NCBI RefSeq assembly: GCF_003097235.1
Contig: NZ_QEQQ01000017.1
Coordinates: forward strand, 94,595-158,594
Direction: 5' to 3'
DNA: 64,000 nt
Source: Pseudomonas sp. CC120222-01a
Lineage (GTDB): Bacteria > Pseudomonadota > Gammaproteobacteria > Pseudomonadales > Pseudomonadaceae
The notes beneath the pieces were generated by a model that saw only the letters and a program-made list of their open reading frames with translations, searched no databases and was not told the origin of the DNA. Made by a program: the position numbers and the translations under genes. Shown one piece after another: positions 9,145 to 18,453 of the stretch. Positions within the stretch are counted from its first letter, which is position 1, and the number at the start of each line of letters is the position of its first letter.

Positions 9145-10044
9145 ATGGACAAGCTCCTGGCGATGAGGATGTTCACCACGACAGTCGATGCCCAGGGCTT
9201 TTCAGCGGCAGCGCGCAGGCTCGGCGTCGCCACCTCTTCGGTGACGCGCCTGGTCGATGGGCTGGAGTCGGAGCTCGGCACGACCTTGCTCAACCGCTCC
9301 ACGCGCCAGGTCAGCCTGACCGAAGCGGGCGCACGTTACTACGCCCGGGCAAAGGAAATCTTCGATGCGCTGGACGAGGCCGATGCCAGCGTCGCCGACC
9401 GTGGCGATGAGCCGGTCGGCGTGCTGCGCCTGTGCTTGCCTGTGGAGTTCGGCCGCCGCGTGATCGCACCGCACCTGGGGCCTTTCCTGGCCCGCCACCC
9501 GTCGCTGGAGCTGGACATCGACATGAGCGACCGGCTCGATGACCTGCTCGACGGCCGCTACGACCTGTCCATTCGCCTCGGCGACCCATCACCGCACGAC
9601 GAACTGGTGTGCCGGCCACTCGGCCGCTTCCAGCGCTGGCTGGTGGCAAGCCCCGATTACCTGGCCAGGCGCGACGCGCTGCTGCATCCCGAGCAGTTGC
9701 TGCAGCACGCCTGCCTGCGTTTTCGCTACGGGCAGAAGGCGCGCGCCTGGCGCCTGCAGCGGGCCGATGAGGCACTGGAACTGGACGTGAGCGGGCCGTT
9801 GCGCAGCGCCAATGCCGACCTGTTGCGCGAAGCGGCACTGGCCGGCAGCGGCATCGCCTTGCTGGCTGACTGGCTGGTGCGCGAGGATGTGGCGGCCGGG
9901 CGCCTGCAGCGGGTGTTTGCAGACTGGCAGGTCAGCCCCGGCACCGCCAACGACAGCATCAATGCCTTGTATTTGCCCAACCATCGCGGCTCTCGGCGGG
10001 TCAACGCGTTCATCGGCTTTTGCGAAGGCCTGCTCAAACCCTGA
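9145..10044 (+). CDS. LysR-family transcriptional regulator
   Basis: A 299-residue LysR protein. The N-terminal winged helix-turn-helix (MDKLLAMRMFTTTVDAQGFS, then RLGVATSSVTRLVDGLESELG) occupies residues 1-60, and RSTRQVSLTEAG closes it; the rest is the periplasmic-binding-protein-like effector domain with VCRPLGRFQRWLVASPDYL. It belongs to the CrgA/DhcR-type subgroup that starts with MDKL. It is divergent from the cupin gene, so that gene is its most likely target. The MFS exporter gene follows by 114 bp on the same strand. Confidence 0.85.
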   Translation: MDKLLAMRMFTTTVDAQGFSAAARRLGVATSSVTRLVDGLESELGTTLLNRSTRQVSLTEAGARYYARAKEIFDALDEADASVADRGDEPVGVLRLCLPVEFGRRVIAPHLGPFLARHPSLELDIDMSDRLDDLLDGRYDLSIRLGDPSPHDELVCRPLGRFQRWLVASPDYLARRDALLHPEQLLQHACLRFRYGQKARAWRLQRADEALELDVSGPLRSANADLLREAALAGSGIALLADWLVREDVAAGRLQRVFADWQVSPGTANDSINALYLPNHRGSRRVNAFIGFCEGLLKP

Positions 10045-10158
10045 TCCCCTGTCGTTGCGCCTTGCGCAAAGCCTCGTTGCGCCGGGGCCGGATTCTCTCG
10101 CAGGCAAGCGCTCGGTAAGGTGCCTGGCATATTCCAACCCGATGCCGAGGTCCCTCGC

Positions 10159-11358
10159 ATGAATCCCTCCCTTGCTGCTGCCCAGCCAGCCCATGCCGGC
10201 CTGAGCCGTGCCCTGGTCGCGCTGCTGGCGTTCTGTTGTGGCGCGATCGTCGCCAATATCTACTACGCGCAGCCCATCGTCGGGCTGATCGCCCCGGACC
10301 TGGGGCTGTCCACTGAGCGCGCCAGCCTGATCGTGTCGCTGACCCAACTGGGCTACGCACTGGGCCTGCTGTTGCTGGTGCCACTGGCAGACCTGGTGGA
10401 AAACCGCCGTTTGATGATCATCACCGCCGTGCTGGCCTGCGTCAGCCTGTTGCTGGCGGGGACCAACAGCAGCGGCCAGGGGCAACTGTTCCTGGTCTAT
10501 GCCTTGCTGATCGGTTTCAGTTCGGTGGCTGTGCAGATGCTCATTCCGCTGGCCGCGCACCTTGCGCCTGAGCAACAGCGCGGGCGGGTGGTCGGCAACA
10601 TCATGGGCGGCCTGCTGCTAGGCATTCTGCTGGCGCGGCCGTTGTCTAGCCTGGTCGCCGACCACTTTGGCTGGCGCACGGTATTCATCGGCGCTGCTGG
10701 CCTGATGTTGGCAATCATCCTGTTGCTGGCGCTGACCCTGCCGCGTCGGGTGCCTGAGCACAAGGCGAGCTACGCCGGGCTGATGCTGTCGTTGGTCGCC
10801 TTGCTGCGCCAATACCCGGTGCTGCGCCAGCGCTCGCTGTACCAGGCGTTGATGTTCGCGGCTTTCAGCCTCTACTGGACTGCGGTGCCGCTGGCCCTGG
10901 CCAACGAGCATGGCCTGTCGCAAAGCCAGATCGCCTTGTTCGCCCTGGTCGGCGCGGTGGGTGCCATTGCTGCACCGATGGCGGGCCGCCTGGCCGATGC
11001 CGGTCATGCCCGTGCCGGCTCGTTGCTGGCCCTGGTGTTGGCGCCGCTGGCGCTGCTGATGGGACTGACCACGCCCGGCTACAGCGTGATCGGCCTGGGG
11101 CTGACTGGGGTGCTGCTGGATTTTGCAGTGCAGATGAACATGGTCATCGGCCAGCGCGAAGTCTATGCACTGGACCCGGCCAGCCGCGGGCGGCTGAATG
11201 CGCTGTACATGACCAGCATCTTCCTGGGCGGTGCAGCGGGGTCGGCGGTGGCCAGTGCGGTATTTGCCCAACAGGGTTGGCACGGTGTGGCGCTGGTGGG
11301 GGCGGCTCTGCCGGGCGTGGCTCTGGTGGCCTTCCTGCTGGCCTCGCGGCGAGGGTAA
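10159..11358 (+). CDS. MFS transporter (drug/metabolite exporter-like)
   Basis: A 399-residue inner-membrane carrier with 12 predicted segments. IYYAQPIVGLIAPDLGLS followed by TQLGYALGLLLLVPLADLVENR gives the MFS motif region between TM2 and TM3, and a large cytoplasmic loop lies mid-protein. It resembles the YnfM/NepI-like group of exporters. The ATG at 10159 has GAGG 8 bases upstream. It follows a LysR gene and converges on a LysE exporter; the stops are 4 bp apart. Confidence 0.85.
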   Translation: MNPSLAAAQPAHAGLSRALVALLAFCCGAIVANIYYAQPIVGLIAPDLGLSTERASLIVSLTQLGYALGLLLLVPLADLVENRRLMIITAVLACVSLLLAGTNSSGQGQLFLVYALLIGFSSVAVQMLIPLAAHLAPEQQRGRVVGNIMGGLLLGILLARPLSSLVADHFGWRTVFIGAAGLMLAIILLLALTLPRRVPEHKASYAGLMLSLVALLRQYPVLRQRSLYQALMFAAFSLYWTAVPLALANEHGLSQSQIALFALVGAVGAIAAPMAGRLADAGHARAGSLLALVLAPLALLMGLTTPGYSVIGLGLTGVLLDFAVQMNMVIGQREVYALDPASRGRLNALYMTSIFLGGAAGSAVASAVFAQQGWHGVALVGAALPGVALVAFLLASRRG

Positions 11359-11362
11359 GCAC

Positions 11363-11974
11363 TTAGCGGCCCAGCGGCAAGGCCACGCCAATCAACGCGA
11401 ACAGGCTCCCGCAGCAACGATTGAAGCCCTTGCCGCCCTTGGCCAGCCATGGCCGGATACGAAACGCCAGGCGCGCCAGCACGTACTCGACCACGCATTC
11501 CACGCTGGCAAAGGTCGCCGCCATGATCACGAACTGCAGCAACAGCCCACGCTGCGGGTCGATGAACTGCGGCAGGAAGGCGCCATAGAACAACAGCACC
11601 TTGGGGTTGGCGATCGCGGACAGCAGGCCTTGGCGGAACATCCCCAGGTTGCTCAGGCGGGCTGCACGCTCGGTCACCTCCAGATGCAGGGCAGGGCTGC
11701 GCCAGAGCTGAATGCCCAGCCACACCAGATAGGCGCCGCCCACCCACTTGAGCACGGTCAGTACCGAGGCTGAGGTCTGCAGTAGCGCCGTCAGTCCGAA
11801 CATCGCCAGGGCAATCAGTGCACTGAAGCCGAACACCCCGCCAACAATGGTGAATAGCGTGCGCCGTGTGCCATACAGCGCGCCGTGGGTCAGGGCGAGC
11901 AGGCTGTTCGGACCGGGCGTCAGCGACAGGCCGATGCTCGCCAGCAGGTAGATCAACCAGGTATCCAGAGCCAT
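11363..11974 (-). CDS. LysE/RhtB-family amino acid exporter
   Basis: A 203-residue protein with six hydrophobic segments. The LTPGPNSLLALTHGALYG motif in TM1 and IANPKVLLFYGAFLPQFID before TM4 are the conserved LysE/RhtB signatures. These proteins export amino acids such as homoserine, threonine or lysine across the inner membrane. The gene is divergent from the GlxA-type regulator, 102 bp away, which may control it. A second family member is encoded at 46947-47582. Confidence 0.88.
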   Translation of the reverse strand: MALDTWLIYLLASIGLSLTPGPNSLLALTHGALYGTRRTLFTIVGGVFGFSALIALAMFGLTALLQTSASVLTVLKWVGGAYLVWLGIQLWRSPALHLEVTERAARLSNLGMFRQGLLSAIANPKVLLFYGAFLPQFIDPQRGLLLQFVIMAATFASVECVVEYVLARLAFRIRPWLAKGGKGFNRCCGSLFALIGVALPLGR

Positions 11975-12076
11975 GATGTGCGCCTTCGCTATTCAAGAGC
12001 GGCCAGTCTATGCGACGGCACTGCAAGTGAAGGGTATGATCTGGACATTCAATGGTGTTTTTTGGACCCGTTTTGA

Positions 12077-13054
12077 ATGATCCCTGATATCCGCCTGCTG
12101 ATCTTGCCGTTACCGGACTTCGCCCTGCTGCCATTCGGTGCGTTTCTCGACAAGCTGCGCTTCAGCGCCGACGACGAGGATTACAGCCAGCAGCGCTACT
12201 GCAGCTGGACCCTGGCCAGCCTGACCGGCGAGCCCGTGCCGTCGAGCAGCGGTGCGGTGATGCAGGTGCAGGCCATTGCCGAACAGCTGCAGTGGGAAAA
12301 CTACGACTACCTGGTGCTGTTCGGCAGCCGCAATGCCGAAGCTACTGCCGCGTTGGCGCCGAGCTACAAGCCCTTGCTCAAGCGAGCGGCCAAGGCGGGG
12401 GTGAAGCTGGTCGCCATCGACAACGCTGCCTTCCTGCTGGCCGCTTGCGGCCTGCTGGACGGCCACAAGGTCGTGGTGCACTGGCGCCATGAGGCGGAGT
12501 TCCGGGCATCCTTCCCGCATCTGCAAGTACTGCGCGAGCAGTTGTACTGCATTGATGGCGCGCGCATCACCTGTGCCGGCGGCACGGCAGCCATCGACTT
12601 GGCGGTGGAACTGCTGGCAGGTGCCTGCGGGCGTGCCCGGGCGCTCAAGGGCCTGGCCGACATGCTGGTCGACGAATCACGCGACAGCCGCCATGCCTTG
12701 CGTTCACTGGAGGCCGGTGCCGGGCAGGGGCGCCAGGTGCAGCGTGCGTTGGCGCTGATGCGTCATCACCTGGGGGCACAAGGGTCGATCGAACAGCTGG
12801 CTGCGGAGCTCGGCATCAGCCGCCGTCAGCTGGACCGCCAGTTCCAGGCCAGTCACGGCATGAGCGCCAAGGCCTGGTGGCTGGAGATGCGCCTGCAGCA
12901 GGCGCGTTGGCGATTGCTCAACTCCAGTCACAGCCTGGCGCAGATCGCCGATGAGGTCGGCCTGGGCGATGCCAGCTACCTGGGCAAGTGCGTGCGGCGG
13001 CGGTTTGGCTGCACGGCGCTGGCGCTGCGCACAAGTGCTACACGCATCGTGTAG
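12077..13054 (+). CDS. GlxA-family AraC-type regulator (DJ-1/PfpI domain plus HTH)
   Basis: A 325-residue two-domain regulator. Residues 1-185 form a class I glutamine-amidotransferase-like (DJ-1/PfpI) domain; the segment AIDNAAFLLAACGLLDG lacks the catalytic cysteine at the nucleophile elbow, as in ArgR, CdhR and GbdR. ITCAGGTAAIDLAVELL precedes the C-terminal AraC HTH (about 225-315, with AAELGISRRQLDRQF and IADEVGLGDASYLGKCVRRRFG). Members sense amino acids or quaternary amines. The divergent LysE exporter is a likely target. The ATG at 12077 has only a weak ribosome site, so the start is less certain. Confidence 0.87.
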   Translation: MIPDIRLLILPLPDFALLPFGAFLDKLRFSADDEDYSQQRYCSWTLASLTGEPVPSSSGAVMQVQAIAEQLQWENYDYLVLFGSRNAEATAALAPSYKPLLKRAAKAGVKLVAIDNAAFLLAACGLLDGHKVVVHWRHEAEFRASFPHLQVLREQLYCIDGARITCAGGTAAIDLAVELLAGACGRARALKGLADMLVDESRDSRHALRSLEAGAGQGRQVQRALALMRHHLGAQGSIEQLAAELGISRRQLDRQFQASHGMSAKAWWLEMRLQQARWRLLNSSHSLAQIADEVGLGDASYLGKCVRRRFGCTALALRTSATRIV

Positions 13055-13166
13055 GAGCGGCCTTGTGTCGCGAAAGGGCCGCAAAGCGGCCCCTGGCGGT
13101 TAACGTGTTGAAGCTGAAATCCTGGGGCCGCTATGCGACCCTTTCGCGACACAAGGCCGCTCCTAC
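13051..13166. repeat. REP pair, GGAGCGGCCTTGTGTCGCGAAAGGG family
   Basis: Arms 13051-13078 and 13139-13166 are perfect 28-bp inverted copies, with an extra small hairpin (GGGCCGCAAAGCGGCCC) inside the left side. The pair spans the gap between convergent genes, overlapping the 3' end of the GlxA-type gene and ending 5 bp from the CAP-domain stop. It probably acts as a shared terminator and is the same family as 46544-46659. Confidence 0.85.
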
Positions 13167-13170
13167 AGGG

Positions 13171-14022
13171 TCATTGCGGCGTGCCGAACAGGCCGGTCCA
13201 GTAGATGCCGGCATCGCTCTTCGGGTCTACCGCATAGGCCGCGCCCATTTCGCGGAAGTCCGGGTTCATCAGGGTGGCGCAGTGGCCGGGGCTGTCGAGC
13301 CAGCCATCGACCACCTTCTGCGCGGTGTCGCGCCCGGCAGCGATGTCTTCGCCGATCTGCTGGTACAGGTAGCCAGCCAGTTCTGCCCGGTCACCCGGCG
13401 TGCGCCCGTCCTTGTCGATGTGGTCGAAGAAGTTCTGGTTGGCCATGGCCCGCGTATGGCTGGCTGCCACGCCCGCCAGCGCCGCGCTCCAGCTCAGCGC
13501 AGGGGCTGCGGCAAACGGCTGGCCGCCGCATTGGCGGGGGGCCTTGCGTGCGGCATTGATGGCCTGCAGCAGCTTCTGCCCCTCGGCCTGCCAGTCACCC
13601 AGGCGCCCGCTGAGCAAGGGCCGGGCCAGCACGATGCGCCAGTCGCGGCCTTCCTGGCTGACGCCGATGTCGACAAACTGCGGGTCGAGCACCACCTGGC
13701 AGAAGCTCTCCTTGATGGCATTCATGGCAGCGTTCGCATCACGTGGGCCGGACAGGCTGATCGCCTGGACGTTGACCATCGGGTAGGCCGCGCGGCTCAT
13801 GGCCTGCTGCAGGTCGCGAGTGCCCTCCGGCGACAGTGCCAGGCGCGTGTCACTGTTGAGCGGCGGTAGTTCCACCGACACCTGGTCCCCGCAGCGCTGG
13901 GCCTGGCTGCGGTAGGTATTGATCGAATCGATCAGTTGCGCTTCTTCGCCGGTGACGGCCAAGGCCCCGGTCGACAGGACCAGGCCCAGCGACAAGGCGG
14001 CAACGGATGACAGGACGCGCAT
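13171..14022 (-). CDS. Secreted CAP/SCP-domain protein
   Basis: A 283-residue exported protein with a signal peptide ending near ALA-VTG (about residue 22). The C-terminal half is a CAP (SCP/PR-1-like) domain: LLQAINAARKAPRQCG, ALSWSAALAGVAASHTRAMANQNFFDHIDKDG, GEDIAAG and VDGWLDSPGHCATLMNPDFREMGAAYA are its conserved blocks, with two histidines and two acidic residues of the usual cavity. The N-terminal half is an unannotated repeat-like segment. Bacterial CAP proteins are exported, and their activity is mostly unknown. The ATG at 14022 has GGGAG upstream. Confidence 0.85.
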   Translation of the reverse strand: MRVLSSVAALSLGLVLSTGALAVTGEEAQLIDSINTYRSQAQRCGDQVSVELPPLNSDTRLALSPEGTRDLQQAMSRAAYPMVNVQAISLSGPRDANAAMNAIKESFCQVVLDPQFVDIGVSQEGRDWRIVLARPLLSGRLGDWQAEGQKLLQAINAARKAPRQCGGQPFAAAPALSWSAALAGVAASHTRAMANQNFFDHIDKDGRTPGDRAELAGYLYQQIGEDIAAGRDTAQKVVDGWLDSPGHCATLMNPDFREMGAAYAVDPKSDAGIYWTGLFGTPQ

Positions 14023-14187
14023 GTGGATCTCCCTGTGACTGGCAGCGTCTTGGTATGCGCTGCTCATCCTACACAAGCGCGAGGCTTTTGGCCCAGTCTC
14101 GTGCAAAGCATCGATAACGCCAGCAATGACTTGCGGGCAGCAAAAGAGGGAGTAGACCGGTGAGCGCCAGAAAAGTGCAGTGGCGGA

Positions 14188-14805
14188 TCAGCGCGCCAGT
14201 TCCTGATTCGGCTTGTAGAACAGGAAATGCCGGGTCTCGGCGGTCTTGCGATAGGCCTTGGCCCAGCTCGGGTGCACCTGGCGGTCATGGAAGTACAGCG
14301 CGCCGCCAGTGCTGTCCTTGAGTTGCTGGTTCAAGGCCTTGCGGGCGATTTCCTTGGCGATGTCGTAGCGGTCCTTTTCCTCGACCTGGTCCGGGCGGCC
14401 GTCACACCACCAGGAAAACTGGCAGGATTTGGTTTCCACGCCTTGCTTGACCACCCCGCAGATGGTGTCGGGAAAGCCATCCTTGCCCAAGCGGTTGATC
14501 ACCACGTTGGCCACTGCGCTCATGTCTTCGCCGTCGGCACCCTTGGCTTCCCAATAGATGGTGCGGGCCAGGCAGGTGATGCTGTCATCCATCGGCGCCT
14601 GGCCTGCAGGGTCCACCGCCTGCACTTCGCCAGGGGTGATGGTTTCTGCCTTTTTCGGCGGTGGAGCGTCCTCCACCACCTTTTTCTCCAGGTTTTGCGC
14701 CTTGTCCTCGGCCACTGCGGCCTTGGCACTGTCGGCGGCATGCAAAGGGCCTGCGAGCAGGGCCGAGGTCAAGCCGATCAGCATCCACGAGAAGCGCATG
14801 GTCAA
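14188..14805 (-). CDS. SleB-type cell wall hydrolase
   Basis: A 205-residue exported protein with a signal peptide ending at LHA-ADS (about residue 24), a Lys/Glu/Pro-rich linker (25-70) and a Hydrolase_2/SleB domain (75-190). CLARTIYWEAKGADGEDMSAVANVVINRLG carries the catalytic glutamate of this lytic-transglycosylase-like family, followed by CQFSWWCDGRPD and ALYFHDRQVHPSWA. It probably cleaves peptidoglycan in the periplasm. A second ATG two codons in (14799) is also possible. It stands alone between the CAP-domain and carrier genes on the same strand. Confidence 0.87.
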   Translation of the reverse strand: MTMRFSWMLIGLTSALLAGPLHAADSAKAAVAEDKAQNLEKKVVEDAPPPKKAETITPGEVQAVDPAGQAPMDDSITCLARTIYWEAKGADGEDMSAVANVVINRLGKDGFPDTICGVVKQGVETKSCQFSWWCDGRPDQVEEKDRYDIAKEIARKALNQQLKDSTGGALYFHDRQVHPSWAKAYRKTAETRHFLFYKPNQELAR

Positions 14806-14847
14806 TTTTCCGAAGTGTGGGCTGAGTCACAGTCTAGCCAAGCGCAA

Positions 14848-15765
14848 TCACTTCAGCGTAAGCATTAGCACCAAAGGCAAGGTCGCGGCAGCCAGCACGG
14901 TCTGCAGGGCAATGATGGTGGCCATCAGCGGCGCGTTGCCGCCCATCTGCCGCGCCATCACGTAAGACGACGAAGCGGTCGGCAAAGCCTGGAACAGCAC
15001 CGCCACAACCGCTGCCTGGCCGCTCAACCCGAGCAGGCGGCACAGGCCCCAGGTGGTCAGCGGCATGACCAGGAACTTGAACGCCGATGCCGCCAGCAAT
15101 GGCCGCACTTGCTGGCCGAGACTGGCGCCGCCGAGTGCAGCGCCCACGCACAGCAGGCCCAGGGGCAGGGCGGCCTGGCCCAGCGCCTTGACCGTGGGCT
15201 CCAGGCCGGCCGGCAGGCCCAGGCCAGTGACCCGCAACAACAGGCCCCCGGCGCAGCCGACGATCAGCGGGTTGGCGAAGATGGCCCGCAACACCGTTGC
15301 CGGGGAGCTGTGGCGTGCGCTGAAGCGGGCAAATACCAGCACGCAGAGCAGATTGACCAAGGGCACGATGGCGGCGTTGGCCACCGCGGCCAGGGCAATC
15401 CCGGCGCTGCCGTAGATGCCGGCGGCGAGGGTGGCGCCGATGTAGTTGTTGAAGCGCACGCCGCCCTGGAACACTGAGGTGAAGTCGGCGCCGTCGTGGT
15501 TCACTGCACCCTGGTAGAGCACCAGCAGCACGGCGCCAAGCAGGGTGGAAAGCATCAGTACACCGACCATGCCCAGCACCGGCACGCCATCGAGATTGGC
15601 CGTGGCCAGGCCATGCAGGAACAGCGACGGCAGCAGCACGTAATAGCTCAGGCGTTCGGCGCCCGGCCAGAACGACTCGGCGAGAAAGCCGCGGATGCGC
15701 AGGAAGGTGCCCAGGGCAATCAGCAAGATGATCGGCACGAGTGTGGTCAGCAGCAGGTGAAGCAT
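14848..15765 (-). CDS. AEC-family transporter (auxin efflux carrier type)
   Basis: A 305-residue inner-membrane protein with ten hydrophobic segments in two halves. LLPSLFLHGLATANLDG in the first half and LPLGLLCVGAALGG in the middle are typical AEC/AuxE (TC 2.A.69) stretches, where the prolines interrupt transport helices. Members carry dicarboxylates such as malate or malonate. The start at 15765 is chosen because GGAACGACCACC directly precedes it. The LysR gene downstream on the minus strand (15865-16728) is transcribed toward it, 99 bp away, and may regulate it. Confidence 0.83.
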   Translation of the reverse strand: MLHLLLTTLVPIILLIALGTFLRIRGFLAESFWPGAERLSYYVLLPSLFLHGLATANLDGVPVLGMVGVLMLSTLLGAVLLVLYQGAVNHDGADFTSVFQGGVRFNNYIGATLAAGIYGSAGIALAAVANAAIVPLVNLLCVLVFARFSARHSSPATVLRAIFANPLIVGCAGGLLLRVTGLGLPAGLEPTVKALGQAALPLGLLCVGAALGGASLGQQVRPLLAASAFKFLVMPLTTWGLCRLLGLSGQAAVVAVLFQALPTASSSYVMARQMGGNAPLMATIIALQTVLAAATLPLVLMLTLK

Positions 15766-15864
15766 GGTGGTCGTTCCGTGGTCGGGTACGGGCACAGGTT
15801 AGCGTGGCTGACTGATTGGGAAAAACGTTGATTTCTGCACTGACTGATGAGGAAAACTGTACCT

Positions 15865-16728
15865 TCACGCGTCCATGGCGGTCCTCAACACAGCACTGAG
15901 GTGCCGGCGTTGGCTCTTTTCATGTTCCAGCAACACTACCCGCCGTACCAGTTGTGGCTCACCAAAGGGCAGGCAGGTGGCCGGCGGCAAGCGTTGCAGG
16001 TCGTCATCGGCCATGGGAATGATCGCTACCCCGAGCCCCATCACCGCCATGCGCGCCAGTGCTTCCTGGCTGTCCAGTTCCATCTGTTCGCTGACCTGCA
16101 GATGCTGGCGGCGCAGTTCCTGCTCGATCTGCCGCCCGGCCCATGCACGCTTGTCGAAGCGCAGGAACGGTTGGCCTGCCAACAGCTGCGGCAGGCTCTG
16201 GCCAGCCAGTTCGGGGCTGGCGATGGCCCAGAAGCGGTCCTCGAACAGTGGCGTGAAAATCAGGTTCTGCGGGTAGGGGCTGACCGGCTCCGTGGTGATC
16301 GCTGCATCCAGCTCGCCGTCCTCGACGCGCCGTGCAAGCTCGGCCGACATCCCTGAGTTGACGCTGATGTGCAGTTCCGGGTGATGGGCCTTGATCCAGA
16401 CCAGGGCCTTGGGCAGGCGCCGGGCGAGGACTGTGTGGATCGCCCCCAGGCGCAAGCGGCCACGCAGGCTCGGGCCGCTGGCCAGGGCATCGGCCAGCTC
16501 GTCATAGGCGCCGAGGATATGCTCGGCCCGCGCTACCGCCAGTTGCCCGGCTTCGGTCAGCACCACCTGGCGACGGCTGCGGTCGAACAGCGCGACCTTG
16601 AGTTCGTCTTCGAGGGTCTTGATGTGCAGGCTCACGGCCGAAGGGGTGAGGCTGAGCAGATCGGCGGCACGGGCGAAGGTGCCGTGGCGGGCGATGGTCA
16701 CCAGGGTGCGCAGGGCTTTGAGGGACAC
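15865..16728 (-). CDS. LysR-family transcriptional regulator, GTG start
   Basis: A 287-residue LysR protein: HTH at residues 1-60 (ALRTLVTIARHGTFARAADLL, TPSAVSLHIKTLEDELKVALFDR) followed by the effector domain with LRLGAIHTVLARRLPKALVW and FLRFDKRAWAGRQIEQEL. No ATG fits the conserved N-terminus; the GTG at 16728 is used because GGAG lies 8 bases upstream and the family begins there. It precedes the AEC carrier gene on the same strand, and it is divergent from sodC (127 bp apart). Confidence 0.83.
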   Translation of the reverse strand: MSLKALRTLVTIARHGTFARAADLLSLTPSAVSLHIKTLEDELKVALFDRSRRQVVLTEAGQLAVARAEHILGAYDELADALASGPSLRGRLRLGAIHTVLARRLPKALVWIKAHHPELHISVNSGMSAELARRVEDGELDAAITTEPVSPYPQNLIFTPLFEDRFWAIASPELAGQSLPQLLAGQPFLRFDKRAWAGRQIEQELRRQHLQVSEQMELDSQEALARMAVMGLGVAIIPMADDDLQRLPPATCLPFGEPQLVRRVVLLEHEKSQRRHLSAVLRTAMDA

Positions 16729-16855
16729 GCGAACGGGCTCCGGGCGGCGAGGGAAGTGTTTCAGTCTGTGGCTGAATGGAATGCCTGGCAAGCTGCGCAG
16801 TCCCACTCGTTACGCGGGTACGAAACCCGTCTATCCCACGCCATGGAGAAACCAC

Positions 16856-17371
16856 ATGAAAGCAGTAGTCTTCACCGCATTGCTGGCCTCGGCCGGTCTC
16901 GCCCAGGCCGCACAGACGGTGGAATTGAAGCTGGCCGGGGCGGACGGCCCGGGCAAGTCGATCGGGACCATCAGCATCGAACAGAACAAGTACGGCACCG
17001 TGCTCACCCCCGACCTCAAGGACCTGCCCCCCGGCGTACATGGCTTCCACCTGCACCAGCAGGGTTCGTGCGCAGCGGCAGAGGAAAACGGCAAGCCAGT
17101 ACCAGCTGGCGCGGCGGGCGGGCACTGGGACCCTGACGCCACCAACGCACACAAAGGCCCCTATGATGACAGTGGCCACCGTGGTGACCTGCCGGCGCTG
17201 TATGTGGGCGCCGACGGCAAGGCCACCTACCCGGTATTGGCGCCACGTCTGAAAGCTACCGATTTCAAAGGCCACGCGCTGATGGTGCATGCCGGTGGCG
17301 ACAACCATAGTGACCATCCAGAGAAGCTGGGCGGTGGCGGGGCCCGCGTGGCTTGTGGGGTCGTTCAGTAA
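16856..17371 (+). CDS. sodC: Periplasmic Cu/Zn superoxide dismutase
   Basis: A 171-residue enzyme with a cleavable signal peptide (to AQA near residue 19). HGFHLHQQGSC supplies two copper-ligand histidines and the first disulfide cysteine; AGGHWDP and HKGPYDDSGHRGDLP supply the bridging and zinc ligands including Asp; HAGGDNHSD gives the last copper histidine, and GGARVACGVV gives the second cysteine and the active-site arginine. It turns superoxide into peroxide and oxygen in the periplasm. ATG at 16856 has GGAGA upstream. All catalytic ligands appear present. Confidence 0.95.
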   Translation: MKAVVFTALLASAGLAQAAQTVELKLAGADGPGKSIGTISIEQNKYGTVLTPDLKDLPPGVHGFHLHQQGSCAAAEENGKPVPAGAAGGHWDPDATNAHKGPYDDSGHRGDLPALYVGADGKATYPVLAPRLKATDFKGHALMVHAGGDNHSDHPEKLGGGGARVACGVVQ

Positions 17372-17398
17372 TCCATTTCTTGAAGTTGTCGCGATCCC

Positions 17399-17427
17399 TG
17401 TGGGAGCCGGCAAGCACGGCTCCCACA
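17399..17427 (+). terminator. Hairpin downstream of sodC
   Basis: GTGGGAGCCG and CGGCTCCCAC form a 10-bp perfect stem around a GCAAGCA loop, 28 bp after the sodC stop and 24 bp before the stop of the convergent LysR gene. No clear U-tract follows, so it may be a REP-like half element that ends transcription from both sides. Confidence 0.55.
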
Positions 17428-17450
17428 ACTACAGCGTAAGCCTTGGCAGC

Positions 17451-18371
17451 TCAGCTGCGCAGCCACTCCACCAGCCCCAGTACCGTGGCCGTGGTGTCAC
17501 GGCCATGGGGGACCACCAGGTAATACGCTTCGCGCGGTTTCACCGCCAGGTCGGTCAGGCGCACCAGCTCGCCCGAGGCCAGCAGGTGATCGAGCATGCG
17601 CCCCCAGCCCAGCGCCACGCCATGGCCGTGCAATGCGGCCTGGATGGTGTCGGTGTACAGGTGGCAGCGCAGCCCGTAATCGAGCTTCGGCGGGTTGCCG
17701 CCGAGGGCGCGGAACCACGTTGGCCAGGTCATCCAGCCCTCGGTGGTGGCATCGGCGTCGAGCAGGTCGGCGTTGTACAGGGCTTCGAGCGAGTCCGGCA
17801 TGCTATTGCGTGCCAGCCAGGCCGGTGAACACACCGGAAACACCTCTTCCTCGAACAGTTGCAACGCGGTGCCGTCTTCCCAGCGGCCATTGCCGTAGCG
17901 CACCAGCAGGTCGATGTCATGATTGCGCAGGTCGCCGGTGAACATCTGCGTCGCCAGGCGCAGACGCACGTGAGGCATGGCCGCGCGCAGGTTGCTCAGG
18001 CGTGGCATCACCCGCAGCTGGGAAAAGGTTGCGGTGGTGCTGAGCACCAGTTCCTGTTCGCTGCTGCCTTCACTGAGGCGGTCGAACATTGCCGCGATTT
18101 TCTGCAAGGACTCGGACATCACTGCGAACATCGCCTGGCCTTCACTGGTCAGGCGGATGCCGCGGTGCAGCCGCTGGAACAGTTGTACCCCAAGGTTTTC
18201 CTCGAGCTGCCGGATCTGTTTGCTGACCGCCGCCTGGGTCACGCCCAGCTCACGGGCCGCCAGGGTGACACTGCTGTGGCGGGCGACCGCTTCGAACTCA
18301 AGGAGCGCAGTCATCGATGGGATGATGCGACGGTAGCCTTTGTGCGTATCGCTGTTTTCTTGTGTTTTCAT
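17451..18371 (-). CDS. LysR-family transcriptional regulator (GcvA/TrpI-like)
   Basis: A 306-residue LysR protein. The HTH is FEAVARHSSVTLAARELGVTQAAVSKQIRQLEENLGVQLFQRLHRGIRLTSEG, about residues 25-75, closest to the GcvA/AmpR style. The effector domain contains DIDLLVRYGNGRWEDG, a typical GcvA-group strand. There is an extended N-terminus of about 20 residues before the HTH; the ATG at 18371 is one of two possible starts (also 18386). It lies 83 bp downstream of the START-domain gene on the same strand. Confidence 0.85.
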   Translation of the reverse strand: MKTQENSDTHKGYRRIIPSMTALLEFEAVARHSSVTLAARELGVTQAAVSKQIRQLEENLGVQLFQRLHRGIRLTSEGQAMFAVMSESLQKIAAMFDRLSEGSSEQELVLSTTATFSQLRVMPRLSNLRAAMPHVRLRLATQMFTGDLRNHDIDLLVRYGNGRWEDGTALQLFEEEVFPVCSPAWLARNSMPDSLEALYNADLLDADATTEGWMTWPTWFRALGGNPPKLDYGLRCHLYTDTIQAALHGHGVALGWGRMLDHLLASGELVRLTDLAVKPREAYYLVVPHGRDTTATVLGLVEWLRS

Positions 18372-18453
18372 TCGACGTCCTGGCAAGGCGCGACGCGCTG
18401 GTCCGCGTCGCGCGCCGACAGTGGCAGAAAACGCGGCAGGGCGAAAGGGCTGC